Below, in pieces: positions 10,201-18,118 of a DNA stretch of 61,271 nt. The position numbers and the translations under genes were made by a program. This DNA is from an uncultured Flavobacteriaceae bacterium (GTDB taxonomy: Bacteria; Bacteroidota; Bacteroidia; Flavobacteriales; Flavobacteriaceae). Numbering within the stretch: position 1 is the first letter of the stretch; each line of letters starts with the position of its first letter. Under the pieces are notes generated by a model. It made no database searches. It had not been told where the DNA came from and worked only from the letters and a program-made list of their open reading frames with translations. The stretch spans positions 1 to 61,271 of the forward strand of contig CANKUU010000010.1 of NCBI GenBank assembly GCA_947486785.1, read 5' to 3'.

Positions 10201-10452
10201 TACTTCTACATTCACGGTCTTGAAGCCCAAATAACTAAATAATAAGGTAGAAGATTGAGTTGAAGTTGTAATGGAAAAAAGCCCATCAAAATCTGAGGTT
10301 ACACCATTTGTAGTGTTTTTTTCGATTATAGCAACACCTGCCAAAGGTTGACCGTTTTCATCTGTTACCGACCCAGTAACGGTTTTTTGAGAGGCAACCG
10401 TTTGAATCGTTAGGACTGAAAGTAGCAAGAGTACATAACGTCTGATATTCAT
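7204..10452 (-). CDS. SusC/RagA-family TonB-linked outer-membrane transporter
   Basis: This 1082-residue outer-membrane beta-barrel imports ligand captured by the SusD lid, powered by TonB/ExbBD. Order: signal peptide (1-21), carboxypeptidase-regulatory-like domain (about 24-100, starting VTGSVTDENGQPLAGVAI), TonB-box-like DEVVVTALG near 104-112, plug domain with the SusC motifs (SGDPGAGSYIQIRGLSS, IIVDGVPISN, VLKGASAAALWG), then a long barrel ending in aromatic NF. Length is normal for the family. It is the first gene of the leftward operon, and a divergent regulator-like gene lies 179 bp upstream. No N-terminal anti-sigma-interacting extension (STN) is seen, so control through an ECF/FecR pair is unlikely. 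Confidence 0.95.
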   Translation of the reverse strand: MNIRRYVLLLLSVLTIQTVASQKTVTGSVTDENGQPLAGVAIIEKNTTNGVTSDFDGLFSITTSTQSSTLLFSYLGFKTVNVEVGTQTTLNVTMQEDLQALDEVVVTALGFKERKDDLGYASSTVEGNTLAESGETSVLGALSGKSSGVRISRNSGDPGAGSYIQIRGLSSITRNSQPLIIVDGVPISNDTRGNSNRGGVSQESRLNDINPNDIETLTVLKGASAAALWGTQALGGVINITTKSGKFNNKMEVSLKTTYSYDEINRRFPLQTKFGQGDNGIYNQRARDSWGDRVSDRSGGLDELNTNGEFYIDQRGNIFYPILNKNSREVFHDRNFDQIFANGHFIENNLSVSGGNQKSSMFFSLGNLTQQGIIKNNSDYNRTTLRFNARHNFTDAISLKISSSYTHTQSNRIEKGANSSGLYLGLLRNPLDFDISGYRGNYFANNDATPIPNRHRSYREPLGADGTPTYNNPLWTINEQENLANVDRFITNVELTATPNSWLTLIGRVGLDHYSEKRNEFFTPGSASGAFGSGLLGQELATNTIFNMDYIAKTTFDFTNDVSGDFLVGFNYNDRKRVVNGAVGTNFIQFLDVASGIRDIDNILPENITTTSSQGQERTAGVYSSVSFSMYDMLFLNGTIRAESASTFGDVDNKPFVFPSTSLTWQFSQLKPLKDSKFLSFGKLRASYGEVGVQPARYNTADVFVSPTFNDALGGGLNLGLFGNGGFVPSSGRGGINLKPERKKEIELGMDLRFFNDRLSISGTYFSNVTEDVLLDFPQANSTGYSSVYRNGAEIENKGYELDLGYRIISTEDFTWSMDATFTQVKNRVTDLAGVESLNLGGLSAISSRAVEGEALGVLWGSRTLRNEDGSIVFDEFGFPEQDQVEGVIGDPNPDWQGSLISNFTYKNIRLSVLFETFQGADIFAGTKSVLRDLGIWHDTANEVTATRNYFTSTGNIINIGEVFRGNVADFGAGPVALTESWYNGDGGFFSNGNDELYIEDGSWSRIRELSIGYTLKNEWLKNFIGIGSAEFSLTGRNLFLWTKFEGNDPDTNLSGVSAARGIEYFNNPSTRSYLASVTLNF

Positions 10453-10580
10453 TTTAATTTGGTTTTAAATTGTTAATTTTGAATCGATAAAAGCAGCAAA
10501 CGACAAATCAGTTAATTTGTTATTAGTGGAATATAATGGCTGATACTTTAACAATTATATAACAATAACATTATATTTTT

Positions 10581-10620
10581 ATCACTTTAGTGATTTTTAT
10601 CGATTTTTATCGATTTTTCA
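10581..10620. promoter_or_regulatory. Array of small dyads between susC and the divergent regulator gene
   Basis: The segment starts with a 6-bp inverted repeat ATCACT-TT-AGTGAT (10581-10594). It continues as three 10-bp units (10591-10600, 10601-10610, 10611-10620) of the form (T/C)GATTTTTAT. This creates overlapping dyads TGAT-N4-ATCG and CGAT-N4-ATCG on the same face of the helix. It ends 11 bp before the ATG at 10632 and about 130 bp before susC. It is a good candidate operator, perhaps for autoregulation. Function is inferred only from symmetry and position. Confidence 0.5.
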
Positions 10621-10631
10621 ACCAGTAATGA

Positions 10632-11786
10632 ATGAACAAAAAAGAAGAAATAAATAAAATTCATGCAGATTTTGTCTCGCGACTTGAAAAACATTACGGT
10701 AGTTTTAATTCCGTAAGTAATAAGTTTGAGTCTACTAGCAATTCTAAAATTGCAAGAGATTTATTTTATAGTGATTCTCAATTTTCAAGATTAATCAACA
10801 ACACAGCTTCAGAAGGTGAATTGAAACGCGCCATACGAAATGTGCAGCGGTTATTGGATGTGCATGAACTTCGTCAAAAAGAAACTGATTCTGGTGCAGT
10901 TTCGAGTAAATCTATTTTTAGTCGTAAGACCTTAATTTGGATATCAGGGCTTTTATTGCTTGCCCTGATTATTTCCCTATTTTACCCAAAAAAGGCCATC
11001 GACACCATAAAAAGTGAAAATATAACGGAGCAATCACGTTATGACATGTTACAATGGGGCTTTGAAAATAATTATATAAAACCGTATGTAAAACTGAAGG
11101 AGCTGCCAGAAGATTGTTATTATCCATGTTACAAATATCAAGGAAAATGGAAACTAAAGAACGAGTATAAAATTCCTTTCTTTAGGGAACGTAATGGCTT
11201 TCATTATGTAGCAAAAGAAGCAGTAATGTACGCCAGGTGTATGGATGAACGTAGCGACCGCGGCGAATCATTTGAGGGATACGAATATCAAAAACATGAG
11301 ATTTGGTACGATAAAATGGAGGTGCCTTTAGATTCATTTCTAACAAAAGATATCAACTCAAAATTAAAATCCTCTTACATACAATCGAATTTTGAGAAAG
11401 ATTCAAACTTTGTTAAAATAGCATTTGTACATACTTTTTTTAAAACCGAATTTAAGATCGATAGCAGTCAAATTTTCAGATCAGGCAAAGCCATTGGTCG
11501 AGATATCGAATTTGTTTCCTTGGAACTGCTCGAAAAGCAATCCTTATCAAGCGAAATCTTAAATGAATTGAGAAGGGAGACCAATTCGATAGCAAAAAAT
11601 ATTTTAGAAGATTTTTCAAAACCTATTACCTGTAATCCATCTACTGCACCTAATATAGACTTTAACCAAATCGAAAAAGGTGATGAACTTAGTTTTGATT
11701 GTCAGTTTAGCGCAGGTCGTTTTCTAGTAGATTATACTAAATCATATGTTTTTGAGGATCAGTATATCAGTACCAATTGTCGATAA
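10632..11786 (+). CDS. Membrane-anchored putative one-component regulator of the susCD locus
   Basis: This is a 384-residue protein that I cannot assign to a named family. The first 85 residues are charged and helical. Within them, NSKIARDLFYSDSQFSRLIN (37-56) resembles the helix-turn-helix of XRE-type domains. A single membrane span follows at about 100-118. The remaining 265 residues would lie outside the cytoplasm and hold six Cys (162, 166, 203, 334, 357, 383), which fits disulfides in the periplasm. This is the architecture of ToxR/CadC-like sensors. It is divergent from susC with a dyad array between them, so a sensing and regulatory role for that operon is a reasonable inference. DNA binding is not proved. 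Confidence 0.6.
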   Translation: MNKKEEINKIHADFVSRLEKHYGSFNSVSNKFESTSNSKIARDLFYSDSQFSRLINNTASEGELKRAIRNVQRLLDVHELRQKETDSGAVSSKSIFSRKTLIWISGLLLLALIISLFYPKKAIDTIKSENITEQSRYDMLQWGFENNYIKPYVKLKELPEDCYYPCYKYQGKWKLKNEYKIPFFRERNGFHYVAKEAVMYARCMDERSDRGESFEGYEYQKHEIWYDKMEVPLDSFLTKDINSKLKSSYIQSNFEKDSNFVKIAFVHTFFKTEFKIDSSQIFRSGKAIGRDIEFVSLELLEKQSLSSEILNELRRETNSIAKNILEDFSKPITCNPSTAPNIDFNQIEKGDELSFDCQFSAGRFLVDYTKSYVFEDQYISTNCR

Positions 11787-12282
11787 TATGGGCATAATCG
11801 TCTCTCAACTCCAGTAGCCTGTTGAAAGAGACCGACTGCACCTTACTCAGTAAACAGATCATCGATGAGTTATATCTATTATATCTACTACATAGGTAGT
11901 TTTATAAGCACTCCAAGAGATATGCAAAGGTGAAATTGCGTAGGATTGATTAAGTACAATATCCGAATAATTAAAAAGAACACGGAAACCTTTGTCCTGA
12001 TATGCATGTAACCCTGTCATAGCCGGCGCTACTATTTAAAGATGAATTGCTATTGAATTTGCGCCCTAACCGCCACTTATACTTAGTAGGTAGGGAGACT
12101 AAAAAAGGGTGAAGTTTAAAGTTAAGCTCGTATATGAAAACTATGCATGTAGCTAACCTTAATTATAGGAACAAATTTAGTTTTTTAAGATTTAGATAGC
12201 TAATATCTCAAAATGCGCTAGTATCAGTTCTTTAGAACACAAAGTAAAACCCCTATTTATTTTGACATAGTTTTACAGAAAC
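11787..12282. other. Non-coding gap before tRNA-Leu
   Basis: No gene can be supported here. The segment is slightly less AT-rich than other gaps. It holds one imperfect hairpin (11800-11809 with 11821-11832, GTCTCTCAAC/GTTGAAAGAGAC, 2-nt bulge) just after the upstream stop. The hairpin has no T-run, so it is not a clear terminator. Confidence 0.4.
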
Positions 12283-12310
12283 AAAAAAAGCCAACTCCTA
12301 AAAGTTGGCT
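12283..12310 (-). terminator. Terminator of tRNA-Leu
   Basis: On the minus strand a perfect 8-bp stem (AGCCAACT at 12289-12296 with AGTTGGCT at 12303-12310) is followed by seven T (12283-12289, partly paired). It lies just downstream of the minus-strand tRNA. Confidence 0.8.
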
Positions 12311-12322
12311 TTTCTCTGTTTG

Positions 12323-12404
12323 TACAGGCGGAGAGACTCGAACTCTCACACCTTGCGGCACTAGATCCTAAGTCTAGCGTGTCTACCAATTCCACCACGC
12401 CTGC
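12323..12404 (-). tRNA. tRNA-Leu (anticodon TAG)
   Basis: The minus strand folds as an 82-nt class II tRNA. The acceptor arm is GCAGGCG with CGCCTGT (a G-U first pair), with discriminator A. The D-arm contains TGGTAGAC. The anticodon stem CTAGA/TCTAG encloses loop CTTAGGA with anticodon TAG. A long variable arm (TGCCGCAAGGTG) and a T-arm GAGTTCGAGTCTC follow. The 3' CCA is not encoded, as is common in Bacteroidota. It decodes CUN leucine codons. Confidence 0.95.
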
Positions 12405-12518
12405 AAAATTTGTTTTAAACAGGCTGCAAATATAAAGTAAAAAATCAATTCTATAAATAGTATCGCTTCAAAAAAAATCTTTTTAGTACATTTAATGTTT
12501 TATATCTAAAAAACTTCA

Positions 12519-13907
12519 ATGAATAACCTCAAAGAATATATTACAAATAACAAAGAACGATTTTTAAACGAAATTATAGCTTTACTTAAAATACCATCCG
12601 TCAGCGCTGACCCCGCATTTTCTCAAGATGTTATAAATGCCGCAGAATCGGTTAAAAATTCGCTTGAAGATGCAGGATGTGATCTTGCAGAAATTCACGA
12701 AACAGATGGTTATCCAATAGTTTATGGTGAAAAAATAATAGATAAAGATTTACCTACCATTCTAGTTTATGGCCACTATGATGTGCAACCTGCAGACCCG
12801 GTAGAACTTTGGGATTCACCCCCGTATGAACCCGTTATCAAAAAAACAACTATTCATCCAGAGGGTGCAATTTTTGCTCGTGGTGCTTGTGACGATAAAG
12901 GGCAAATGTTTATGCATGTAAAAGCCCTCGAATTTATGACCAAAACCAACCAATTGCCCTGCAATGTTAAGTTTATGATCGAAGGCGAAGAAGAAGTAGG
13001 TAGTAATAATTTAGCTGTTTATGTGGCAAAGAATAAAGAAAAATTAGCCAACGATATTATTTTAATTTCAGACACGGGTATGATTGCCAATGATGTACCC
13101 TCGATAACAACTGGCTTACGAGGCTTGAGCTATGTTGAAGTTGAAGTTACCGGTCCCAATAGAGATTTACATTCTGGTTTATATGGTGGCGCCGTTGCAA
13201 ACCCTATAAATATTTTAACTAAAATGATTGCCAGTTTGCAAGATGAAAACAATCATATTACTATACCCGGATTTTATGACAAGGTAGAAGAGCTTTCAAA
13301 AGAGGAGCGTGAAGAAATGGCGAAAGCCCCTTTCTCTTTAGACGCGTACAAAAAAGCATTAGACATTAATGCTGTTTATGGCGAAGATGGGTACACTACA
13401 AATGAACGAAATTCAATACGACCAACTTTAGATGTGAATGGCATTTGGGGTGGTTATATCGGTGAAGGAGCAAAAACTGTAATAGCGAGTAAAGCATATG
13501 CTAAAATATCGATGCGCTTGGTACCCAACCAAGATTGGAAAGAAATTACAGCACTTTTTAAATCACACTTTGAAAATATCGCCCCAAAAGGGGTTACAGT
13601 TAAAGTAACACCCCACCATGGAGGACAGGGTTATGTTACGCCCATTGACACCATCGGATATCAAGCGGCATCAAAAGCCTACGAAACCACCTTTGGCAAA
13701 AAACCAATTCCTCAGCGAAGCGGTGGTAGTATTCCAATAGTAGCGCTGTTTGAACAAGAACTTAACAGTAAAACTATTTTAATGGGCTTTGGTTTAAACA
13801 GCGACGCCATTCATTCTCCGAATGAGCATTTTGGGGTTTGGAACTATTTAAAAGGAATTGAAACTATACCTTATTTTTATGAGTATTTTACCAATATGAA
13901 TGCCTAA
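12519..13907 (+). CDS. M20-family dipeptidase/peptidase
   Basis: This cytosolic zinc metallopeptidase of 462 residues belongs to the M20 family and is closest in appearance to CNDP/dipeptidase members. Metal-site motifs are in order: GHYDVQPAD (first His/Asp), RGACDDKGQ (bridging Asp), EGEEEVGS (catalytic and metal Glu), DTGM, and a C-terminal AIHSPNEHFG His. The dimerisation-domain signature HSGLYGGAVANP is also present. It likely cleaves di- or short peptides for amino-acid recycling. It is monocistronic, with a strong hairpin terminator directly after the stop. Confidence 0.93.
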   Translation: MNNLKEYITNNKERFLNEIIALLKIPSVSADPAFSQDVINAAESVKNSLEDAGCDLAEIHETDGYPIVYGEKIIDKDLPTILVYGHYDVQPADPVELWDSPPYEPVIKKTTIHPEGAIFARGACDDKGQMFMHVKALEFMTKTNQLPCNVKFMIEGEEEVGSNNLAVYVAKNKEKLANDIILISDTGMIANDVPSITTGLRGLSYVEVEVTGPNRDLHSGLYGGAVANPINILTKMIASLQDENNHITIPGFYDKVEELSKEEREEMAKAPFSLDAYKKALDINAVYGEDGYTTNERNSIRPTLDVNGIWGGYIGEGAKTVIASKAYAKISMRLVPNQDWKEITALFKSHFENIAPKGVTVKVTPHHGGQGYVTPIDTIGYQAASKAYETTFGKKPIPQRSGGSIPIVALFEQELNSKTILMGFGLNSDAIHSPNEHFGVWNYLKGIETIPYFYEYFTNMNA

Positions 13908-13922
13908 TAAATTTTAAAATAA

Positions 13923-13964
13923 AAACCCAAATTTTAATTTAACAGCTTTTTAAAATTTGGGTTT
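13923..13964. terminator. Bidirectional terminator between convergent genes
   Basis: A perfect 15-bp stem (AAACCCAAATTTTAA at 13923-13937 with its complement at 13950-13964) has a 12-nt loop, with A-rich and T-rich flanks. It separates the peptidase gene (+) from the PhnA-like gene (-). Confidence 0.85.
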
Positions 13965-13988
13965 CTTTTAGTAAGTCTTAAAAATATT

Positions 13989-14567
13989 TTAAATTTTCTT
14001 CACATATTTTGTAATAATTACGGTTAGGGTAGGCCCAACTTTACCCTCAATATACTCGGCATTCTCACGATCTAATGAAATTCGGCGCACAGCAGTACCT
14101 TGTTTTGCGACTTGACTTGAGCCTTTAATTTTAAGGTCTTTTATCAAAACCACACTATCTCCGTTTTGCAACACAACACCGTTTACATCGCGATGAATTA
14201 TTTTTTCATCTTCCTCTTCACCTTCTCCTGTAGCCTCGGCCCATTGCAACGTATCGCTCTCTAAATACATCATATCAAGTAAATCTTGTGACCAACCTTC
14301 AGCTTTTAAACGCGATAACATACGCCAAGCAACCACCTTTACTGCATCATGCTCGCTCCACATACTATCATTTAAGCAACGCCAATGATTAGCATCTGTA
14401 GTCTCTGCATTTTCAATTTGTCCAATGCATGTAGCACAGCCCAAAAGGCTTCTATCTAAACCAACTACAGTTTTAGGGGGTACTTCATAAACTTGTAAAT
14501 CTTCTGTTGACCCACATAATTCACATTGTGAGCCACTTCTTGCTTGTAATTCTTCTAATAAATTCAT
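13989..14567 (-). CDS. yjdM: PhnA/YjdM-family zinc-ribbon protein
   Basis: The protein has 192 residues. The N-terminus carries a zinc ribbon (CELC at 15-18 and CATC at 44-47). The C-terminus has the PhnA/YjdM domain (DVNGVVLQNGDSVVLIKDLK, then VAKQGTAVRRI), an SH3-like barrel. The family is historically called alkylphosphonate utilisation protein PhnA but is not part of the C-P lyase pathway, and its role is unresolved. It is longer than E. coli YjdM (about 111 aa), with an inserted acidic linker. It stands alone on the minus strand. Confidence 0.9.
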   Translation of the reverse strand: MNLLEELQARSGSQCELCGSTEDLQVYEVPPKTVVGLDRSLLGCATCIGQIENAETTDANHWRCLNDSMWSEHDAVKVVAWRMLSRLKAEGWSQDLLDMMYLESDTLQWAEATGEGEEEDEKIIHRDVNGVVLQNGDSVVLIKDLKIKGSSQVAKQGTAVRRISLDRENAEYIEGKVGPTLTVIITKYVKKI

Positions 14568-14705
14568 TGTAAATACTATTATGAATTACAAATCTATGAT
14601 TTATAAGGGGTATGTAATGGCCAAACTGAATCTAATTTTCAATTGCAGTACTATAAACTACTTTTTTTCGTTATCCACAGACCTACTTATTAAATATTTT
14701 CCCAA

Positions 14706-15248
14706 ATGACTATTTCAAAGCAACAAACAGCTTTATTTTTTCGATTAAGTTTATCAATAACCGTATTTGGCGCACTTTTTAAATTTATTTCATTGGCTTT
14801 GATTATCATAGGCGCAGTAGGAATGATGGTTTTTCATAGCCTTCAGTTTTTACACAAAAAAGAAAGATTAGCCTTAGATTATGCAAGGCAGCTTCTTATT
14901 GTTACTTTTTCATGTAATTACATCATTAGCCTACTACAATTGCCTTTTGGTAATGCACTCACCTTAGTGACAAAAATAGCGCTCATCGTTTTTATTTTTA
15001 TTTATTGTAAAAACATACTGTCCACTTTTAAAGAACAATTACAAGCTAATTTTTTACTACAGAACATTGCCACAGAAAACCTATCGCATATACTTGCAGA
15101 TCTTGCCATAGTTTATATTGTAATTGCTTCATTATTTAAAATACTTCATTGGGAATTTGGAATACTAAACGCAAACGTTCTGCTTGCTATTGGCCTTTTT
15201 ACAGCTCTAATTTCAATTGTATCTAGTTCAAAAAAATTAGAAAGCTAA
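14706..15248 (+). CDS. Integral membrane protein of unknown function
   Basis: This is a 180-residue, highly hydrophobic protein with five to six predicted membrane spans, arranged as pairs. A FKILHW-type motif (residues about 144-149), seen in several Bacteroidota membrane proteins, precedes the last spans. I do not recognise a family with certainty. The ATG at 14706 is preceded by AT-rich DNA and is divergent from the PhnA-like gene. No functional context. Confidence 0.65.
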   Translation: MTISKQQTALFFRLSLSITVFGALFKFISLALIIIGAVGMMVFHSLQFLHKKERLALDYARQLLIVTFSCNYIISLLQLPFGNALTLVTKIALIVFIFIYCKNILSTFKEQLQANFLLQNIATENLSHILADLAIVYIVIASLFKILHWEFGILNANVLLAIGLFTALISIVSSSKKLES

Positions 15249-15869
15249 CTAAAGATAAAGGTTGATTTAGAAAAAGCTATATTTTTTTTTACAAAAACTT
15301 ACTTATTATTTACCTGTTAAGGTACTCCTTAAATACCTGATTAGTAATAAATAATAGTTTTTAAGCGACTAAGAATCATCGAAATTGTAATCTGTTTTTA
15401 TGGCCTACCATTGTAGCCCATAAGATCAGAAAAATTTAAACTAAGAATGAGAGACATAATTCATCAAAAATTTATCTATAACCTTTCAAAATAAAAGGCT
15501 GCTGTAAAAACATATGATATTATTTTTCCTAACTGTATCTTTTACCAAAGCTATCAGAACAAGAACCTCTACCTGCTAGCTTATCTTTATTTTCTTGAGG
15601 AAAAAGAAACTAATTTTAATGGTAGGATATACATTACTACCATAAAGATGTATAAATGAAATCTTCAAATGGCAAACCATTATTAGAAAAAATAGCTGTA
15701 AATAACGCAGATTTATAGGTAATAGTGTTAACCAAAATTACCCCTTAAAACATTCTAAAATATAGCGCTTTAAGTTTGTAACAATTAATCAAATTTAGAT
15801 ACTAATTAGTTACAAATAGGAGTTCTTGCAATAGTCTCCTAGGGTCATTCATCAATCAAATCAATCATC
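15249..15869. other. 621-bp gap without a supported gene
   Basis: Very AT-rich, with many stops in all frames. I see no coding signal, tRNA, repeat array or strong terminator. Confidence 0.5.
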
Positions 15870-16973
15870 ATGTTAAAGCATTTTTTTCTGGTCTGCTCAG
15901 GGGCAGACACCACCATTATAAAATCGTGCTCAGAAAGCGAGCAAAACAAATATGTAGGTATTGGAGCCACTATATTTTTTACTGCAATAATGGCTTTTAT
16001 TTCCAGTAGTTTTGCACTATATACGGTTTTTGAGGAGTTATTCAGCGCTATCTTCTTTGGACTAATTTGGAGTCTTCTAATTTTTAATCTTGATAGATTT
16101 ATTGTATCTACAATTAAAAAACAAGACCGTTTTAAAGATGAGTTTTTAAAAACTATTCCTAGAATTATTTTAGCGGTAATTATAGCAACTGTAATTTCAA
16201 AACCCTTAGAACTTAAGATTTTTGAAAAAGAAATAAATCAAGTACTTCTCGAAGAAAAAAACACCTTGACGCTTGCCAATAAAAACCAATTGCAACTACA
16301 GTATTCCCCTATGATTAAAAAATTACAACAAAACATAAGCGATTTAAAAATTGAAATAAGCGAACAAGAAGCGAAAACAAATACCCTTTACAATATATAC
16401 ATATCAGAAGCTGAAGGAAAAGCAGGAACTCAGATTTTAGGCAAAGGCCCCGTTTATAAAGAAAAAAGAGAAAAACATGATGCCGCCCTTACAACGCTAA
16501 TAGAATTGAAAGAAAAAAACGCTAAAAAAATATCAGATCTTGAAACTCAAATTAGCACCTTGGATACAAACTACGCGAATGCAGTTAAAAAATCTCAGCC
16601 TATAATTGATAATTTTGATGGTCTTATGGCGCGTATAACGGCTCTTGGCAAATTACCATTTCTACCGTCATTTTTCATATTTTTGTTGTTTTTAGCTATA
16701 GAGACCTCACCTATAATAGCTAAATTATTAGCCCCAAAAGGAACTTACGACATTAAATTAGAAGACCAAGAAAATGCAATTAATACTTGGGTGACTCAAA
16801 AAATAAAACAACGTGAGCAGTTACTTAATACAGACATTTCGCTAAACGAAAAAATTTATAGCGAAATTAAAGAAGAAGAAAATGTTTATGCTTACAAAAA
16901 GAAAAAAACAGTTGAATTACTAAAACTACAGGCTGACACATTTCATTCTGTTCAAACTAAAAATTTACAGTAA
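15870..16973 (+). CDS. DUF4407-family membrane protein
   Basis: The protein has 367 residues. The N-terminus has two hydrophobic hairpins (about 30-50 and 55-75) with the DUF4407-type segment FFGLIWSLLIFNLDRF, then a third span near 95-110. A long central coiled coil (about 120-250) is rich in Lys/Glu/Gln, and a last span (about 260-280) is followed by a charged tail. Such architecture suggests a membrane-anchored periplasmic or cytoplasmic coiled-coil scaffold. The function of DUF4407 is unknown. It appears monocistronic. Confidence 0.85.
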   Translation: MLKHFFLVCSGADTTIIKSCSESEQNKYVGIGATIFFTAIMAFISSSFALYTVFEELFSAIFFGLIWSLLIFNLDRFIVSTIKKQDRFKDEFLKTIPRIILAVIIATVISKPLELKIFEKEINQVLLEEKNTLTLANKNQLQLQYSPMIKKLQQNISDLKIEISEQEAKTNTLYNIYISEAEGKAGTQILGKGPVYKEKREKHDAALTTLIELKEKNAKKISDLETQISTLDTNYANAVKKSQPIIDNFDGLMARITALGKLPFLPSFFIFLLFLAIETSPIIAKLLAPKGTYDIKLEDQENAINTWVTQKIKQREQLLNTDISLNEKIYSEIKEEENVYAYKKKKTVELLKLQADTFHSVQTKNLQ

Positions 16974-17027
16974 TCATAGCTTAAATAAAAGTGATAATTA
17001 GAGGCGTTACGATACCCTTACTGCCAT

Positions 17028-18029
17028 TTAGTTGCCTTTTATTCGATACCATAAGCTTTTAACCAATGTAATGGCATCACCACGTAATTTAGGATTTTCA
17101 CGTATTTCGAGTCCCTGATCAGAGCCAAAGATTTCGTAACTAAAAGCAAATCTATTTTCATCTGGCCTTAAACTTAATAACCCAAATCTAAGATCATTAA
17201 AAAACAATTTATCCTTGTCTTGCGCCATAGTATACCACCCATCAGTAATACCAATTAAGCGCATTATTTTATCATTGGTAGCTAAACTACCCAGCAGATC
17301 ATGATGCTTTTGAAAAGATTTAAATTTGATCGGTTTAGAATCAAAAAAAGAATAATTTCCAATTAAGTAAGCGTCTTCAGTATCTACATTTGCAGTCCAC
17401 AATATGGTGTTAAATGGCGCCGGACGAATATCAACGTCGTTATAAGAAATACCCATTTCATGAAGGCTATTTACAAACTGTTTAAAAGCTATACCTTTTA
17501 AAATAAGTGTAATACACAAATACGTAGAGCTAGTTATAAGGCCAAGGTTGTTGTACACCCGTCTTTTGGTTGAACCACGTTTTTGTCGCATCGCCAAAAT
17601 TAAAAACGTTAAAAAAGGTAAGGTGTATAGTGGATCAATTACAAAAATACTTTGAAATGCTAATCTTGTTTTAAAGGGCCAAAACAATTGTGTACCCCAC
17701 GTGGTAAAGGCATCCAATACCGGATGAGTAAATAAAGCCCAGAACATCAAAATAGTCCAATCTTTAGAGCTAGCACTAAATTTTTGATTCAACTTCCAAG
17801 CCAACCAGCCCAAAATAGGTGCAAATAAGATAGAAAAAAAAATAGAGTGACTAAAGCCTCTATGCAATTCTGTAGCGGTAACGGTGTCTACAAACCATCT
17901 TGCTAAAACATCTAAATCAGGAATAGTTCCACCGATAGCTCCGTAAAGCATTGCCCTATTACCCACCTTTTTGCCCAAGACAGCTTCGCCAACCGCAGCA
18001 CCTAATACTATTTGTGTTAATGAATCCAT
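17028..18029 (-). CDS. YdjM/DUF457-family membrane-bound metal-dependent hydrolase
   Basis: This is a 333-residue inner-membrane protein. Motifs of the YdjM-type membrane hydrolases are clear: MDSLTQIVLGAAVGEAVLG at the start, GGTIPDLDVLARW (Asp ligands), HRGFSHSI (His motif, about 57-64) and HPVLDAFTTWGTQ (about 102-114). About four to five membrane spans are followed by a soluble C-terminal region of about 140 residues. The family resembles phospholipase C-like metal sites but its substrates are not established. It lies downstream of a MutS-like gene on the same strand, 89 bp away. Confidence 0.85.
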   Translation of the reverse strand: MDSLTQIVLGAAVGEAVLGKKVGNRAMLYGAIGGTIPDLDVLARWFVDTVTATELHRGFSHSIFFSILFAPILGWLAWKLNQKFSASSKDWTILMFWALFTHPVLDAFTTWGTQLFWPFKTRLAFQSIFVIDPLYTLPFLTFLILAMRQKRGSTKRRVYNNLGLITSSTYLCITLILKGIAFKQFVNSLHEMGISYNDVDIRPAPFNTILWTANVDTEDAYLIGNYSFFDSKPIKFKSFQKHHDLLGSLATNDKIMRLIGITDGWYTMAQDKDKLFFNDLRFGLLSLRPDENRFAFSYEIFGSDQGLEIRENPKLRGDAITLVKSLWYRIKGN

Positions 18030-18118
18030 ACTTCAACATCTTAAACTAACGTGGTTTTATGTAACAAGCTCTAGTTAAAATTAATACAATGCTATCACTT
18101 TTCGCATGAATATAAATT

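Noticed and set aside
10591-10602. TGAT-TTTT-ATCG near susC as an FNR box
   Set aside because: One mismatch and embedded in a 10-bp repeat array. No AATTTT element at 30.5 bp as in the three good FNR promoters.
11800-11832. Hairpin after the membrane regulator gene as a terminator
   Set aside because: A 2-nt bulge and no T-run follow it. Reported only as part of the gap.
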